A DNA stretch of 41,380 bases from Herbaspirillum frisingense (GTDB taxonomy: Bacteria > Pseudomonadota > Gammaproteobacteria > Burkholderiales > Burkholderiaceae_D). The DNA lies in contig WNDX01000021.1 of assembly GCA_009914615.1 (NCBI GenBank), forward strand, positions 1 through 41,380, written 5' to 3'. A program made the translations under genes and the position numbers. The notes beneath the pieces are model-generated. The model searched no databases and was not told where the DNA came from. It worked only from the letters and a program-made list of their open reading frames with translations. Positions 10,333 to 18,690 of the stretch are shown piece by piece; the first letter of the stretch is position 1; every line of letters starts with the position of its first letter.

Positions 10333-10839
10333 ATGCCCGATCCCATCCGTCACGCCGTGGCAAGCGATGCCGCCGCCATCTGCGGTATCTACAACCACTA
10401 CGTGGAACACACCGCCGTCAGCTTCGAGACCGAGGCGGTCGGGGTCGATGCCATGGCCGCCCGCATCGCCGAGGTGCAGGCGCAGTTTTCCTGGTTGGTG
10501 TACGAGGAGCAGGGCGAGTTGCTGGGCTATGCCTACGCCAGCAAATGGAAGCCGCGCGCGGCCTATGGCCATTCGGTGGAAAGTTCGGTCTATCTGCGGC
10601 GCGACGCCGGCGGCCGCGGCATCGGCCGGCAGCTCTACACGCGCCTGTTCGCCGAACTCAAGCCGCTGGGCGTGCATCTGGTGATCGGCGGCATCGTCCA
10701 GCCCAATCCCGCCAGCGTGGCGCTGCACGAGCGCATGGGTTTCGTGAAGTGCGGTCAGTTCAGCGAAGTCGGGCGCAAGTTCGGGCGCTGGATGGACGTG
10801 GGATACTGGCAGCTCAAACTTGAGGAGGCCCCCCAATGA
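10333..10839 (+). CDS. GNAT acetyltransferase, phosphinothricin/methionine-sulfone type
   Basis: A 168-residue GNAT protein of the Pat/Bar/MddA group, which N-acetylate phosphinothricin, methionine sulfoximine or similar amino acids with acetyl-CoA. Visible family features are AICGIYNHYVEHTAVSFE near the N-terminus, the SVYLRRDAGGRGIGRQLY acetyl-CoA loop (Q/RxxGxG/A type) and NPASVALHERMGFVKCGQF towards the end. The start at 10333 gives a usual family N-terminus; a GTG at 10321 is possible. Its stop overlaps the next gene by ATGA, so the two are probably translationally coupled. Confidence 0.85.
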   Translation: MPDPIRHAVASDAAAICGIYNHYVEHTAVSFETEAVGVDAMAARIAEVQAQFSWLVYEEQGELLGYAYASKWKPRAAYGHSVESSVYLRRDAGGRGIGRQLYTRLFAELKPLGVHLVIGGIVQPNPASVALHERMGFVKCGQFSEVGRKFGRWMDVGYWQLKLEEAPQ

Positions 10840-11117
10840 GATCGACCCGCGCCGCCAGCGCCATCGAGCGCCTCAACAACCGCGCCGAGACCAAGCAGTA
10901 TTCCATGCTGCGCACCTCCGACGAACGCTTCGTGCTGACCCAGCGCGTGGCCGGCATGCCCATGGAAAGACTGAGCGAAGCCCTGGAGCTGGACGAGTTC
11001 GTCGCCTTCGTCAATGCCTACGGCCCGCAGAAACCCAAGCGGGTCAGCAAGCTGGACGTGCAGTTCGAAAAGAATATGCGCAACAAGAAGAACGCGGAGG
11101 ACGGCGGCGCCGGATAA
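10836..11117 (+). CDS. Small conserved hypothetical protein coupled to the GNAT gene
   Basis: A 93-residue basic protein starting in a 4-nt ATGA overlap with the acetyltransferase gene. No domain is recognised. The middle (LTQRVAGMPMERLSEALELDEFVAFVNAYG) looks helical and the C-terminus is lysine/asparagine-rich. A perfect 8-bp inverted repeat (11103-11125) covers its stop codon between this gene and the convergent xth gene, but it has no T-run. Confidence 0.7.
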   Translation: MRSTRAASAIERLNNRAETKQYSMLRTSDERFVLTQRVAGMPMERLSEALELDEFVAFVNAYGPQKPKRVSKLDVQFEKNMRNKKNAEDGGAG

Positions 11118-11135
11118 GCGCCGCCCGGGAAGGAA

Positions 11136-11903
11136 TCAGTCGTCCAGCGTGGCGATCACGGGGGCGTGATCGGAGGGCTGTTCCCACTTGCGCGGCACCT
11201 TGTCCACCACGCAGGCGGTGCAGCGCTTCACCAGTTCTTCCGACAGCAAAATGTGATCGATGCGCAAGCCGCGGTTGAGGCGGAAGCCCATCTGGCGGTA
11301 ATCCCACCAGCTATACATCTTCTCCGGCTGCTCGAACAACCGGAAGGAATCGGTCAGGCCCAGCGCCTGCAGCTTGCGGAAGGCAGCACGCTCCGGTTCC
11401 GACACCAGTACCTGGTCTTTCCATGCCGCCGGATCGTGCACATCGCGGTCTTCCGGCGCGATGTTGTAATCGCCCAGCAGCGCCAGGCTCGGATGCCTGG
11501 CTTTCTCCTGCGCCAGCCATTCATGCAAGGCCGCCAGCCAGTTCAGCTTGTAGGGATACTTTTCCGAATCCAGCGACTGGCCGTTGGGGATATAAGCGCA
11601 CACATAGCGCACGCCCTCGATGGTCGCGGCGATGATGCGCTGCTGCTCGTCCGGGAACAGGGGATTGTTCTTGACGACATCGTTCATCGGATGGCGCGAC
11701 AGGATAGCCACGCCGTTGTAGGTCTTCTGCCCCGAAAACTCCACCATGTAGCCGGCCGCTGCGATCTCCGCCTCCGGGAACTTGTCGTCGGTCAGCTTGG
11801 TTTCCTGCAAGCACAGGACATCGATCGGATTTTCTTCCAGCCATTTCAGCACTTGCGGCAGGCGGACCTTGAGGGAGTTGACGTTCCAGGTGGCTATCTT
11901 CAT
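11136..11903 (-). CDS. xth: Exodeoxyribonuclease III
   Basis: A 255-residue endonuclease/exonuclease/phosphatase-fold protein. It is an AP endonuclease and 3'-5' exonuclease of base-excision repair. The motifs MKIATWNVNSLKVRLP, LCLQETKL (metal-binding Glu), LLGDYNIAP, RIDHILLS and the final SDHAPV histidine are all present, so it should be active. It reads toward the host side. The prophage begins within about 140 bp upstream of its start, so its native promoter may have been replaced or moved by the integration. Confidence 0.95.
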   Translation of the reverse strand: MKIATWNVNSLKVRLPQVLKWLEENPIDVLCLQETKLTDDKFPEAEIAAAGYMVEFSGQKTYNGVAILSRHPMNDVVKNNPLFPDEQQRIIAATIEGVRYVCAYIPNGQSLDSEKYPYKLNWLAALHEWLAQEKARHPSLALLGDYNIAPEDRDVHDPAAWKDQVLVSEPERAAFRKLQALGLTDSFRLFEQPEKMYSWWDYRQMGFRLNRGLRIDHILLSEELVKRCTACVVDKVPRKWEQPSDHAPVIATLDD

Positions 11904-12041
11904 AGAAAAAACAATGTCCTTTTAAATCAAGTGGTTACGTCTGCTCTGATGGGCTTTTTTTGCGCTGGCTACCCATCTAGCTACCCACTTAATATGCGAT
12001 GCTGGGCGACGGCCATCTGTTGCTCGGACGCCACTATAGCA
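11904..12041. other. Likely host/prophage junction (attL candidate region)
   Basis: Host xth starts at 11903 and the first phage-like gene ends at 12042. The interval holds a repeated GCTACCCA (in GGCTACCCATCTAGCTACCC, about 11968-11987) and a T-run after GATGGGC. No tRNA or integrase is seen here. The exact attachment core cannot be fixed without the other end of the prophage. Confidence 0.4.
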
Positions 12042-12251
12042 TCACGGCCGGACCTTGTTCTTCTCCACCAGGGCCTTGATGCTGGCTGCCGTGATCGCGC
12101 TAGCGCGCGCGGAAATTTTGACCAACTCCAGGGTGCCTGCGTCGACCATGCGGTAGATGGTGGCGCGCGAGACGCCAAGCTTGGCTTGGGCCACGTTGAT
12201 GCGGTAGACGACGGCGCCGTCGTCCTGGGGCGTCTGGCTGATAATTTTCAT
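12042..12251 (-). CDS. Excisionase-like helix-turn-helix protein
   Basis: A 69-residue protein with an HTH of the excisionase/HTH_17 type (INVAQAKLGVSRATIYRMVDAGTLELVKI). GGAG lies six bases before the ATG at 12251. As the last leftward prophage gene next to the host junction, it could assist excision, but no integrase lies beside it. A DNA-binding regulator is the alternative. Confidence 0.65.
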   Translation of the reverse strand: MKIISQTPQDDGAVVYRINVAQAKLGVSRATIYRMVDAGTLELVKISARASAITAASIKALVEKNKVRP

Positions 12252-12342
12252 ATTTGCTCCGGAGGAAGGAGGCGTTAGGGTGGCGCGCCCATGCGCGGCG
12301 ATTAGGGGAGTGCCGGCGCGAGGCCGGCCGTGGGATGTTGGG

Positions 12343-12591
12343 CTACGCCGCATGCAGGCCAGGTGCTACCGGTTGCTCGGCGGCGGCCTTGCGTTGGTCG
12401 ATCCAGGCCTCGACGTCGGCCAGATCCCATCCGACGAGGCGCGGGGTGATGGCGAAGCGGCGCGGGAATTGGCCTTTCTTCTCCATATCGAGGATGGTCC
12501 GCTCGGAGAGCGGGATCATCTCGAGCAATTGCTTGCGGTTGATGATCTTCTTGCGGCTGGCGTCTTTCCCGGCCGCGTCTTGGGCTGTCAT
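12343..12591 (-). CDS. AlpA-family DNA-binding regulator
   Basis: An 82-residue protein with the AlpA signature: IINRKQLLEMIPLSERTILDMEKKGQFPRRFAI and a closing GWDLADVEAWIDQR helix. AlpA of CP4-57 activates excisionase expression, and family members are common in prophages and islands. The start at 12591 follows AAGGA; an upstream in-frame start adds 15 residues without family features. Confidence 0.8.
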   Translation of the reverse strand: MTAQDAAGKDASRKKIINRKQLLEMIPLSERTILDMEKKGQFPRRFAITPRLVGWDLADVEAWIDQRKAAAEQPVAPGLHAA

Positions 12592-12678
12592 TCGAAATCC
12601 TTTCTTGGCTCTCGCGTAGTTGCTTGCCGGTGCCAATGATTGCAGGCCGCGTACCGGCGGCCAGCCCCGAATTTCCGA

Positions 12679-12882
12679 CTATCTGACAGGTTCGAACGGC
12701 ATGGCGGGCCGCGGCGGCGTGCAGGTGATCGCCATGCGCTCGCGGTAGGCGAAGGCCTCGAAGAAGACCTGGCCATGCTGCTCGCACGCCACCAGCACGC
12801 TGGTGCCGGCATAAGTTGCACCGATCCATCCGCCGAACAGCAGGCAGCCCAGTAGGATGGACACGTTGTAGAGCGTCCTCAT
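12679..12882 (-). CDS. Small membrane protein
   Basis: A 67-residue protein with one N-terminal hydrophobic helix (NVSILLGCLLFGGWIGATYA), followed by a short tail with two cysteines. The start overlaps the previous gene's stop in an ATGA, which supports the chosen ATG. No family recognised. Confidence 0.6.
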   Translation of the reverse strand: MRTLYNVSILLGCLLFGGWIGATYAGTSVLVACEQHGQVFFEAFAYRERMAITCTPPRPAMPFEPVR

Positions 12883-13160
12883 GCGTGCCCCAGATCGAAG
12901 GGGGCGGCCGGCGGTGGCGCATGGCCGATGCCGGGGTGCTTCATCAATTGATCGTAGATGTACGGGCTGACGACGACCGTGCGCGACTCCTGCAAGATGA
13001 TGAACTTGTCGTCGGCGCCGAAGAATCGGCGGGCCCAAGCATTGAAGTCGGCGCGGAATTCTTCCGTCACGGGGACGTTGGGGCTCAGCTGGAAGCGCGG
13101 TGCATCCAGAAGAGGGTTCGAGATAAGGGCAAAGCCCGTGATGTTCATGGGTAGGCGCAT
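12879..13160 (-). CDS. Hypothetical phage protein
   Basis: A 93-residue protein with no recognised domain. Its C-terminus is proline-rich, and the stop overlaps the start of the small membrane protein gene by ATGA, indicating coupling. A second ATG four codons in is an equally possible start; neither has a clear ribosome site. Confidence 0.6.
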   Translation of the reverse strand: MRLPMNITGFALISNPLLDAPRFQLSPNVPVTEEFRADFNAWARRFFGADDKFIILQESRTVVVSPYIYDQLMKHPGIGHAPPPAAPFDLGHA

Positions 13161-13180
13161 CGTGATGGCAGAGATGGTTC

Positions 13181-13387
13181 CTAGTGGAAGAGGGGCGTGC
13201 GCCGGCGATACAACTCGCCCATCAGCAACATGACCGCTGCGAAGGCGGCCTTGTGCCAGGCGGACTCGGGGCGCGCGCCGGCGGCGGCCGCTAAATCGTC
13301 GTTCGCTTCCTCGATCGCGAACATGAGGGCCATGTCGCTGAGATCCTGAACGCTGGCGGCGGTGAAGGGGCGGCGCTGCTGCAGCAC
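13181..13387 (-). CDS. Small hypothetical phage protein (GTG start)
   Basis: A 68-residue, alanine-rich, probably helical protein. The GTG at 13387 follows AGGA by about 11 nt. An ATG at 13333 would give a shorter form. No family recognised. Confidence 0.5.
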   Translation of the reverse strand: MLQQRRPFTAASVQDLSDMALMFAIEEANDDLAAAAGARPESAWHKAAFAAVMLLMGELYRRRTPLFH

Positions 13388-13391
13388 GGCG

Positions 13392-13724
13392 TCAGGTCCT
13401 GTCCATCGACGCCCAGGGCGTCATGGTCGGATGAAGCGGCAGCCAGAAGTCGAGGACCGTCACGGGCGTGGCGCCCTGGCCGGGCGTCTCCTGGTGAAGG
13501 AACTGGGTGTCGCTGACGGCGCTGCCGCGGCGGGGGATCTGGCGCTGGTAGAGGTGGCGCACCGGCGCCTGCACGATCACCCATTCCGGGATGTCGCTGC
13601 GCTGCCCGTCGCGCAGCAGCGCCATGACGGCGTGCACGAATTCACCCCACGGGACATGGCCACGGGCCCAGAGCTGCATCTGGCCGCTGTCATCGAGGGC
13701 AATGCTTTCCTCAACCTCAATCAT
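13392..13724 (-). CDS. Hypothetical phage protein
   Basis: A 110-residue protein in the leftward gene string, overlapping the upstream ASCH gene by eight bases. No motif is recognised; it is rich in aromatic and hydrophobic strands (QLWARGHVPWGEFVHAVMAL). Confidence 0.6.
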   Translation of the reverse strand: MIEVEESIALDDSGQMQLWARGHVPWGEFVHAVMALLRDGQRSDIPEWVIVQAPVRHLYQRQIPRRGSAVSDTQFLHQETPGQGATPVTVLDFWLPLHPTMTPWASMDRT

Positions 13725-14145
13725 CGGAAGCTCCGGCGGCCGCGCCGGCCAGCACCTGGTCGGTGATCGCGGGCGGCACGTCGAAGAAGCTCAGCGCACC
13801 CTTGAACGGTGTGAAGGGCACCGGCCGGGCGCGCGCCAGCGTAAATCCGAACTTGCCGAAGAACCAGGGGGAGGGGCTGTCGTCCACGCAGCCGGTGAAG
13901 TCGGCGACGCCGACGAAGCCGCCGCGAGGTAGCTCCTCGAAGGCCGGCAGGTGGATCTGCGCGCCGCGGCAGATCAGCTGGTCGACCAACTCCTTGGCGT
14001 CGTCGTATTCGCCGCGTGTCATGCCTTTGGCGGCGTGGATCAGCGTCGGGCCGCGGTGACGCGTCGGCCAACTGCGGTTCTCGACGTCCTTGTAGCCCAG
14101 GACGATCAAGGTAGCCCAGGGCTGGCGGATGGACAGTGCTTTCAT
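13717..14145 (-). CDS. ASCH-domain protein
   Basis: A 142-residue protein of the ASCH (PUA-like) fold. The start KALSIRQPWATLIVLGYKDVENRSWPTRHRG is the hallmark of this family, including the RQPWA and ENR motifs, and GFVGVADFTGC follows. ASCH proteins are predicted RNA- or modified-base-binding proteins and are frequent in phages; some act on modified nucleosides. A specific role here is not known. Confidence 0.8.
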   Translation of the reverse strand: MKALSIRQPWATLIVLGYKDVENRSWPTRHRGPTLIHAAKGMTRGEYDDAKELVDQLICRGAQIHLPAFEELPRGGFVGVADFTGCVDDSPSPWFFGKFGFTLARARPVPFTPFKGALSFFDVPPAITDQVLAGAAAGASDD

Positions 14146-14183
14146 GTTGACGAATCCTTTTTATATGGCAACTTGGCCAGGGC

Positions 14184-14615
14184 TCAAAATTTTTCGGCCG
14201 TACTCGGTGCGTTCGGAGCTTGGTCTTGAATCGCGCGGCGGAGGTCTCTGACGATATTCAGGTCAACATCGCCGCGGCGCTCAGAGTGTTGCAGCTCGAA
14301 AGCGGCTCGCTCCAAGAGCGTCGCCGGGACAGTTACCAGTCGGCGAAGTCGGCCGCCGTCGGTCTCTGCGTTCAAGGTGAAACCCTGCAGTGCGCCGTCA
14401 CGCGTGTAGACAGGAATGGCGCCGCCGATCATGGTCATGGCCGGGCCGGCGCATACCGCGCGCGAGGAAAGCCCGCCGAACCAGGCCGAGTTCCAGATAT
14501 TTCCAACCTGCTTTGCCGGGACCCAGACCTTGTGATCGTCCCAGCCGGTGTACAGCACCCAGTGCCAATCGGGGTCGACCTTGGCCACGGCCGTATGGCC
14601 GTCTTCAGTTTTCAT
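14184..14615 (-). CDS. Hypothetical phage protein
   Basis: A 143-residue protein. The N-terminal part is rich in tryptophan (DWHWVLYTGWDDHKVWVP) and the C-terminal part is helical and charged. An AAGGA precedes the ATG at 14615. No family recognised. Confidence 0.6.
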   Translation of the reverse strand: MKTEDGHTAVAKVDPDWHWVLYTGWDDHKVWVPAKQVGNIWNSAWFGGLSSRAVCAGPAMTMIGGAIPVYTRDGALQGFTLNAETDGGRLRRLVTVPATLLERAAFELQHSERRGDVDLNIVRDLRRAIQDQAPNAPSTAEKF

Positions 14616-14624
14616 GGGAAGTCC

Positions 14625-14771
14625 TTATGCGGTAAGAGCGTGAAGCCACGGCTTGGCCAGGTGCCAGAGCCAGGGCAACCCGAAGATTGCCGCCGCGGTG
14701 AGAAGGGCGGACACGACGGCGACAGCGGTGATCAGAGAGGCGATCACCTTGGAAAAGTCTGGCGGCCCCAT
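14625..14771 (-). CDS. 48-residue single-span membrane protein
   Basis: A short gene whose ATG overlaps the stop of the 301-residue gene as TGATG. The product begins MGPPDFSKVIASLI and continues with one long hydrophobic helix (ITAVAVVSALLTAAAIFGL), then a tryptophan-rich end (PWLWHLAKPWLHALTA). It is followed after a few bases by the ribosome site of the next gene. Composition and tight packing support it as real. Function unknown. Confidence 0.65.
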   Translation of the reverse strand: MGPPDFSKVIASLITAVAVVSALLTAAAIFGLPWLWHLAKPWLHALTA

Positions 14772-15676
14772 CACTCACCTTTGCCTCGGCCAGTGCTGGC
14801 TTGATGCGTGTGTACATCGTGAACCATGGGGCGGATCTCATCTCGCTGCATGCTGCCGAGCGATCGAGGCTCGACACCCAGTTGCCACAGCATCCATGCC
14901 CCGGCGACGAAGTGATTCTTGTAGGTGTCGCCCAGCATCTCGTCGTGAAAGCGATTCAAGACGCAAGGGGCGCCGTAGATCTCCTCGCACTTGGCCACGA
15001 TGAATTGCTCGAAGCCTTCCCGTGTCGGCGCGAATTGATCCGGCGCGACGGGTGGAGGCAGCGGCCCCGGAAGCTCCTGCAGGACGGCATCGGCCACGGC
15101 CGAAACAAGGTTGTGATCGTCGCAGGCCTGCTGGAAGTCCTGTTCGGACATGGTGCCGGCGCTCCAGGCGCTCCAGGTGCGGCTGCAGGTGTATGCCTCC
15201 CGCAGTTGCCCACCGGCGGCCGCCATGACGCGGTCGCGAATGCTTGTCATGTTGGCCGGGGTCATGATGGGCTGCAGAGCATATAGCGTCTGCTTCCAGG
15301 ATTCGGGGAAGCCGCCCACGAGGATCTTCTCGCGCATCCAGGCGTCGGCCGCGCCTTCGTCGTTGAAGCCTTGCGGCGTCGCGGAGGCCGGGAAGATCCG
15401 CTTGCCGGGGGCGTTGCGGTGGACGATCCAGTGCGCCGGCGTCAGCCGGTAGGAGTAGGCTCCGGCGGCCGGCGTCGGCATCGAGGCCTCGATCTCGTCG
15501 CAGGCACCGTGCATCGCGGCGCAACTGTCGGCCTCCAGTAGGTCGGCCAGCTTGCGGGTGCGAGCGATCGCCGCGCGGACGTGCGCGAGCACTTGCTCTT
15601 GCGCCAGATGGATGGACTGCGCCGGGGTGAGGTCGAGCGCCGGCGTCGCCGCCGCCATTGGAAGGGGTGCGTTCAT
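14771..15676 (-). CDS. Hypothetical phage protein, 301 residues
   Basis: A long soluble protein with an N-terminal helical segment and a mixed C-terminal domain (EGFEQFIVAKCEEIYGAPCVLNR...YKNHFVAGAWMLWQLG). The C-terminal part resembles small uncharacterised phage early proteins, but no named family is assigned. Its stop is shared with the start of the 48-residue membrane protein. Confidence 0.65.
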   Translation of the reverse strand: MNAPLPMAAATPALDLTPAQSIHLAQEQVLAHVRAAIARTRKLADLLEADSCAAMHGACDEIEASMPTPAAGAYSYRLTPAHWIVHRNAPGKRIFPASATPQGFNDEGAADAWMREKILVGGFPESWKQTLYALQPIMTPANMTSIRDRVMAAAGGQLREAYTCSRTWSAWSAGTMSEQDFQQACDDHNLVSAVADAVLQELPGPLPPPVAPDQFAPTREGFEQFIVAKCEEIYGAPCVLNRFHDEMLGDTYKNHFVAGAWMLWQLGVEPRSLGSMQRDEIRPMVHDVHTHQASTGRGKGE

Positions 15677-15724
15677 TTTATTCTCTCGGTGAGGGTGCGC
15701 GTGTGGCGCGGTGAACGGGGGGCC

Positions 15725-16441
15725 TTACGCGGCAACAGGTTCGGGCTGTACGGCGGCCTTGGCCAGGTCGTACTGCTCGATGCCCCAAGCCAGCGCCTGG
15801 CAACACCAGCGGAAGCGCGTGGTGTAGGAGCGGCACGGCGGGAAATCGCTGGTTTCGAGCTGCAGATCTCGCCGGCCGCGGTGGAAGTGGTAGTGCTCCA
15901 GCTCGAAATACTCGGGGTCGGACGGCAACAGCGCTTTGCCATACTTGAAATGCCAATCGAAGGCGGCCTGGAATGCACGGTGCTCGCCGTCGCCCGCTGC
16001 AGCGATGATGCGATCAAGGGCGCGCCAGCAGTCGCGCCGTTCGTCCTTGCTCAGGCCGAGCCGGCGGCGGAAGATGGCGCGCCGCTGGGTCCGGATCTCG
16101 GCCGCGAAGAGGTCAGAGTCGAATTCGGTGATGCCGCCGCCGCTCTTGTCCTGGGACAGACATTTTTCAGCCCAGTAGCGCAGGTCGATCGGGCCGCCGC
16201 GCTCGTGCGGGGTGCGGCGAAAGAATGTGAACATGTCCTGGACGCGCGAGAACACGTAGGTGCCCATGTCACCGGTGTAGCAGAGGTGACCAGGCCAGGT
16301 GATCAGATCGAAATGGGAGACGATGGTCTCCGGATCCTTGAAGCGAAGGTGGCGGTAGAGCCCGTCGTCGCGGATGACGGTCATCCTGTGGGCGGCCACA
16401 TCCTTCAGGAACGCGGCCTTATCTTTTTGTTGATCGAGCAT
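15725..16441 (-). CDS. Hypothetical phage protein, 238 residues
   Basis: A protein rich in aromatics, Arg, Asp and His (TVIRDDGLYRHLRFKDP, SHFDLITWPGHLCYTGDMG). No catalytic motif is assigned. It begins just downstream of a strong hairpin at 16474-16498. Confidence 0.65.
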   Translation of the reverse strand: MLDQQKDKAAFLKDVAAHRMTVIRDDGLYRHLRFKDPETIVSHFDLITWPGHLCYTGDMGTYVFSRVQDMFTFFRRTPHERGGPIDLRYWAEKCLSQDKSGGGITEFDSDLFAAEIRTQRRAIFRRRLGLSKDERRDCWRALDRIIAAAGDGEHRAFQAAFDWHFKYGKALLPSDPEYFELEHYHFHRGRRDLQLETSDFPPCRSYTTRFRWCCQALAWGIEQYDLAKAAVQPEPVAA

Positions 16442-16473
16442 TGTGAGGATCCTATGCGGCGAATATTGGAGGT

Positions 16474-16498
16474 AATCGCCGCAAATTTTGCGGCGATT
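16474..16498 (-). repeat. Strong intergenic hairpin
   Basis: AATCGCCGCA and its complement TGCGGCGATT form a perfect 10-bp stem around an AT-only loop, in the gap between two leftward genes. There is no following T-run, so it is more likely an mRNA-stability or processing structure than a terminator. Confidence 0.6.
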
Positions 16499-16515
16499 GG
16501 CCTCGGGCGCGGTCT

Positions 16516-16869
16516 TCAGGGCAGTCCGCTCGGATACCGTTGATTGACCTTTTTCAGGTGCTCCGCGAAGGTGTCCACGTTCTCCACAGGCGTGTCGAAT
16601 CGCATGTTCGATTTCGGGAGGTTGAAGTTCTTGCGCATGGTGTCGATCTTGGACAGCGCCGGCGACACATCCCGCCGGATAAGTTCGAAGAGCTCGCGCA
16701 TGTCAGCTTCAACTGGTTGCATCGATGATTTGCCCAACTTCACGTAGAAGGCCTTGAAGAACGCCGTGTCGCCGTATGCGGCAAGGGCCTGGAGGCCGCG
16801 GAGCTGGCCTTCCGTCAGCGAGAGGGTGGCGGTGATGCTGGCTTCAGTCGTGATCTTCAACAGGTTCAT
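16516..16869 (-). CDS. Hypothetical phage protein, 117 residues
   Basis: A helical protein (SLTEGQLRGLQALAAYGDTAFFKAFYVKLG...) of the phage early string, overlapping the upstream gene by 26 bases. No family recognised. Confidence 0.6.
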   Translation of the reverse strand: MNLLKITTEASITATLSLTEGQLRGLQALAAYGDTAFFKAFYVKLGKSSMQPVEADMRELFELIRRDVSPALSKIDTMRKNFNLPKSNMRFDTPVENVDTFAEHLKKVNQRYPSGLP

Positions 16870-17179
16870 CCTGGGCTCCTTCCGCAGCGTTGCCGCCTTC
16901 GTATTGCACGTCGACGTTGCCGTTGTAGTGGGTGAGGTCGAAGTTCGTCTTGTTGCCGCAGGTGGGGCACTCGAAACCGAACGTCGTGCGCCGCACGCGG
17001 CCGCAGGGCCCCGACATCATGCAGTAGGGGACGTAGTCGGGGTCTCGCAGCTTCTCGGTCATGAACTCGTCGTCGGGCACGATCACCCCGGCGGGGTGGG
17101 CGACCGTCGCTTTCGGGATGCGGTGGCGCGCGGCCAAGATCTCCGCAAAGGCAGCAAGGCGCGGGTCGGGTTGGTTCAT
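16844..17179 (-). CDS. Putative zinc-ribbon phage protein
   Basis: A 111-residue protein with four cysteines in two groups: CMMSGPC and, about 15 residues on, CPTCGN. This spacing could hold a zinc ion as in ribbon domains. The N-terminal part is helical. Partner and function unknown. Confidence 0.6.
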   Translation of the reverse strand: MNQPDPRLAAFAEILAARHRIPKATVAHPAGVIVPDDEFMTEKLRDPDYVPYCMMSGPCGRVRRTTFGFECPTCGNKTNFDLTHYNGNVDVQYEGGNAAEGAQDEPVEDHD

Positions 17180-17212
17180 ACGGACTTCCTTTGCTATTTC
17201 GAGGTGCTGGGC

Positions 17213-17698
17213 CTAAGTCGGTACTGGCCAGGGCACCAGTGGCGTCTTGCTCGCCAGGTACAGAGGGTGTCGGGGCGCGCCGTCCTTGGTAGTGCCCAGG
17301 CACATGAGCCGATGTAGGCGGCCGCTGAAGATCTCGCGCACGGCGGCGACGCGGTCCGGCCTGGCGTTGGCGCCCCACGCGCAGACCACCGTTTCGTGCT
17401 GGGCGGCCAGGATGCGCAGGTGCATGTCGTTCTCCGGCCCGACCGGATCGGCGGCCTTCCACAGGTCGGCGGGGGTCGTGGCGCGCAGGGCGTACAGATT
17501 GGCTACCACCAGGCCGGCGCAGTCCCAGCTTTTTGCGAAGGTACGGCAGCGGCGGATCGTAGGATCGTCGACGCGCGCGTCTGCGGTGCTGGGGTTCAGC
17601 ATGATGAATAAGGCCTTTCCGCGCGTGCAGAAGACGTCATCTGCCGCGCGTTCCAAGGTGTAGCGGTAGAGGCCGCAGGTGCTGATGACGGCGCTCAA
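17213..17698 (-). CDS. DUF1643-family protein (TTG start)
   Basis: A 161-residue protein of the DUF1643 family: ALFIMLNPSTADARVDDPTIRRC, then LVVANLYALRATTPADLW and VVCAWGANA. The family is common in phages and of unknown function. I chose TTG at 17698 because it overlaps the upstream stop (TTGA), has AAGGA six bases before it, and gives the usual family length. An earlier ATG at 17764 would overlap the upstream gene by 70 bases and add non-family sequence. Confidence 0.8.
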   Translation of the reverse strand: MSAVISTCGLYRYTLERAADDVFCTRGKALFIMLNPSTADARVDDPTIRRCRTFAKSWDCAGLVVANLYALRATTPADLWKAADPVGPENDMHLRILAAQHETVVCAWGANARPDRVAAVREIFSGRLHRLMCLGTTKDGAPRHPLYLASKTPLVPWPVPT

Positions 17699-18690
17699 GG
17701 CTTGTCCTTTGCCATCATCGCAACATCGATGGCGGCCCGAGCGGTGGGATGCCACTGGCCCCAAGGGTCTCCATCGTCAACCATTCGGAAGCGGACTGGC
17801 TTGTCGCCTTTCTTCATCCACTGAACTGACCAGGGGACGCCGAAGGTGGTGATGAAATCCAGCCGTGCCGTGTCCGCCGCGTCCCCTGCCTGCGCGGCGG
17901 GTGGGATGGGCGCGGCGGCGATCATGGCGCGGTAGACAGCGTTTGCAGTCCACATTTTGTTGAGGACCGTCGTGTCGAACCGGATTGCGCCAGGGCCTGC
18001 TGCTTGCATGGCGTCATCCGGCTCGATCGGCACCATCTTCCAGCCTTTGGGCACGGCCACCGGCTCCTGCGCCACGGCTGCCGGAGCGGCGGTGAGTTCG
18101 GCAAGCGCTGCACGGAATTGCTCGACGTATTCCTCACGGCCTGCACCCCACATCAGCGGACATTCCTCGTGGGTATCGCCGGGCTCTTCCGCGAGCCAGT
18201 CCTCCACCGGAACTTCCTTCGTGAAGAACTCCCGCTCGATGGCCCATAGGCACTCGGAACGACGACGCGCATTCTCGATGTTCATCAGCAAAGTGGGCAT
18301 CGTTCTAGCCTGTTCACCAATGCCGAAGGCTTCGTAGACTTGCTTCAGCTCCATCACCGCCTGCCCATCCCCGGCCTTGCGGGCGCATTCCTGGCCGTAG
18401 GCGATGGCCGCCCCCTTTGTCACGAGCTCAAGGGAACGCGCATGCAGCACCTTGTGCTCAGTGTAGGTGTGGCCGAGCTCAGGCTCTTCGGGCCAGTCTG
18501 TGAGCCACCCAACGACTCGCAGCTCCCCATCCATCACGGCAGGCGCCTCCTTGGCGCTCGCCTGCTGCTCCAGAAGGCGCAACACCGCCTCGACGCGCTC
18601 CATGCGCATATGCGCGATAGAGCCTGCAACGTGGTCCTGCTTTTCGGCCAGGATGTCCTTGAGGGCCGTGGCGATCAGATCGGCGCTCAT
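17695..18690 (-). CDS. Hypothetical phage protein, 331 residues
   Basis: A modular-looking protein: helical N-terminus (LKDILAEKQDHVAG...), a GWLTDWPEEP...GHTYTEH segment, an alanine-rich linker (ALAELTAAPAAVAQ) and a C-terminal part with KGWKMVPIEPDDAM, a phrase seen in many phage and prophage proteins of unknown role. The start at 18690 lies in an ATGA overlap with the upstream TrpF-like gene. Confidence 0.65.
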   Translation of the reverse strand: MSADLIATALKDILAEKQDHVAGSIAHMRMERVEAVLRLLEQQASAKEAPAVMDGELRVVGWLTDWPEEPELGHTYTEHKVLHARSLELVTKGAAIAYGQECARKAGDGQAVMELKQVYEAFGIGEQARTMPTLLMNIENARRRSECLWAIEREFFTKEVPVEDWLAEEPGDTHEECPLMWGAGREEYVEQFRAALAELTAAPAAVAQEPVAVPKGWKMVPIEPDDAMQAAGPGAIRFDTTVLNKMWTANAVYRAMIAAAPIPPAAQAGDAADTARLDFITTFGVPWSVQWMKKGDKPVRFRMVDDGDPWGQWHPTARAAIDVAMMAKDKP

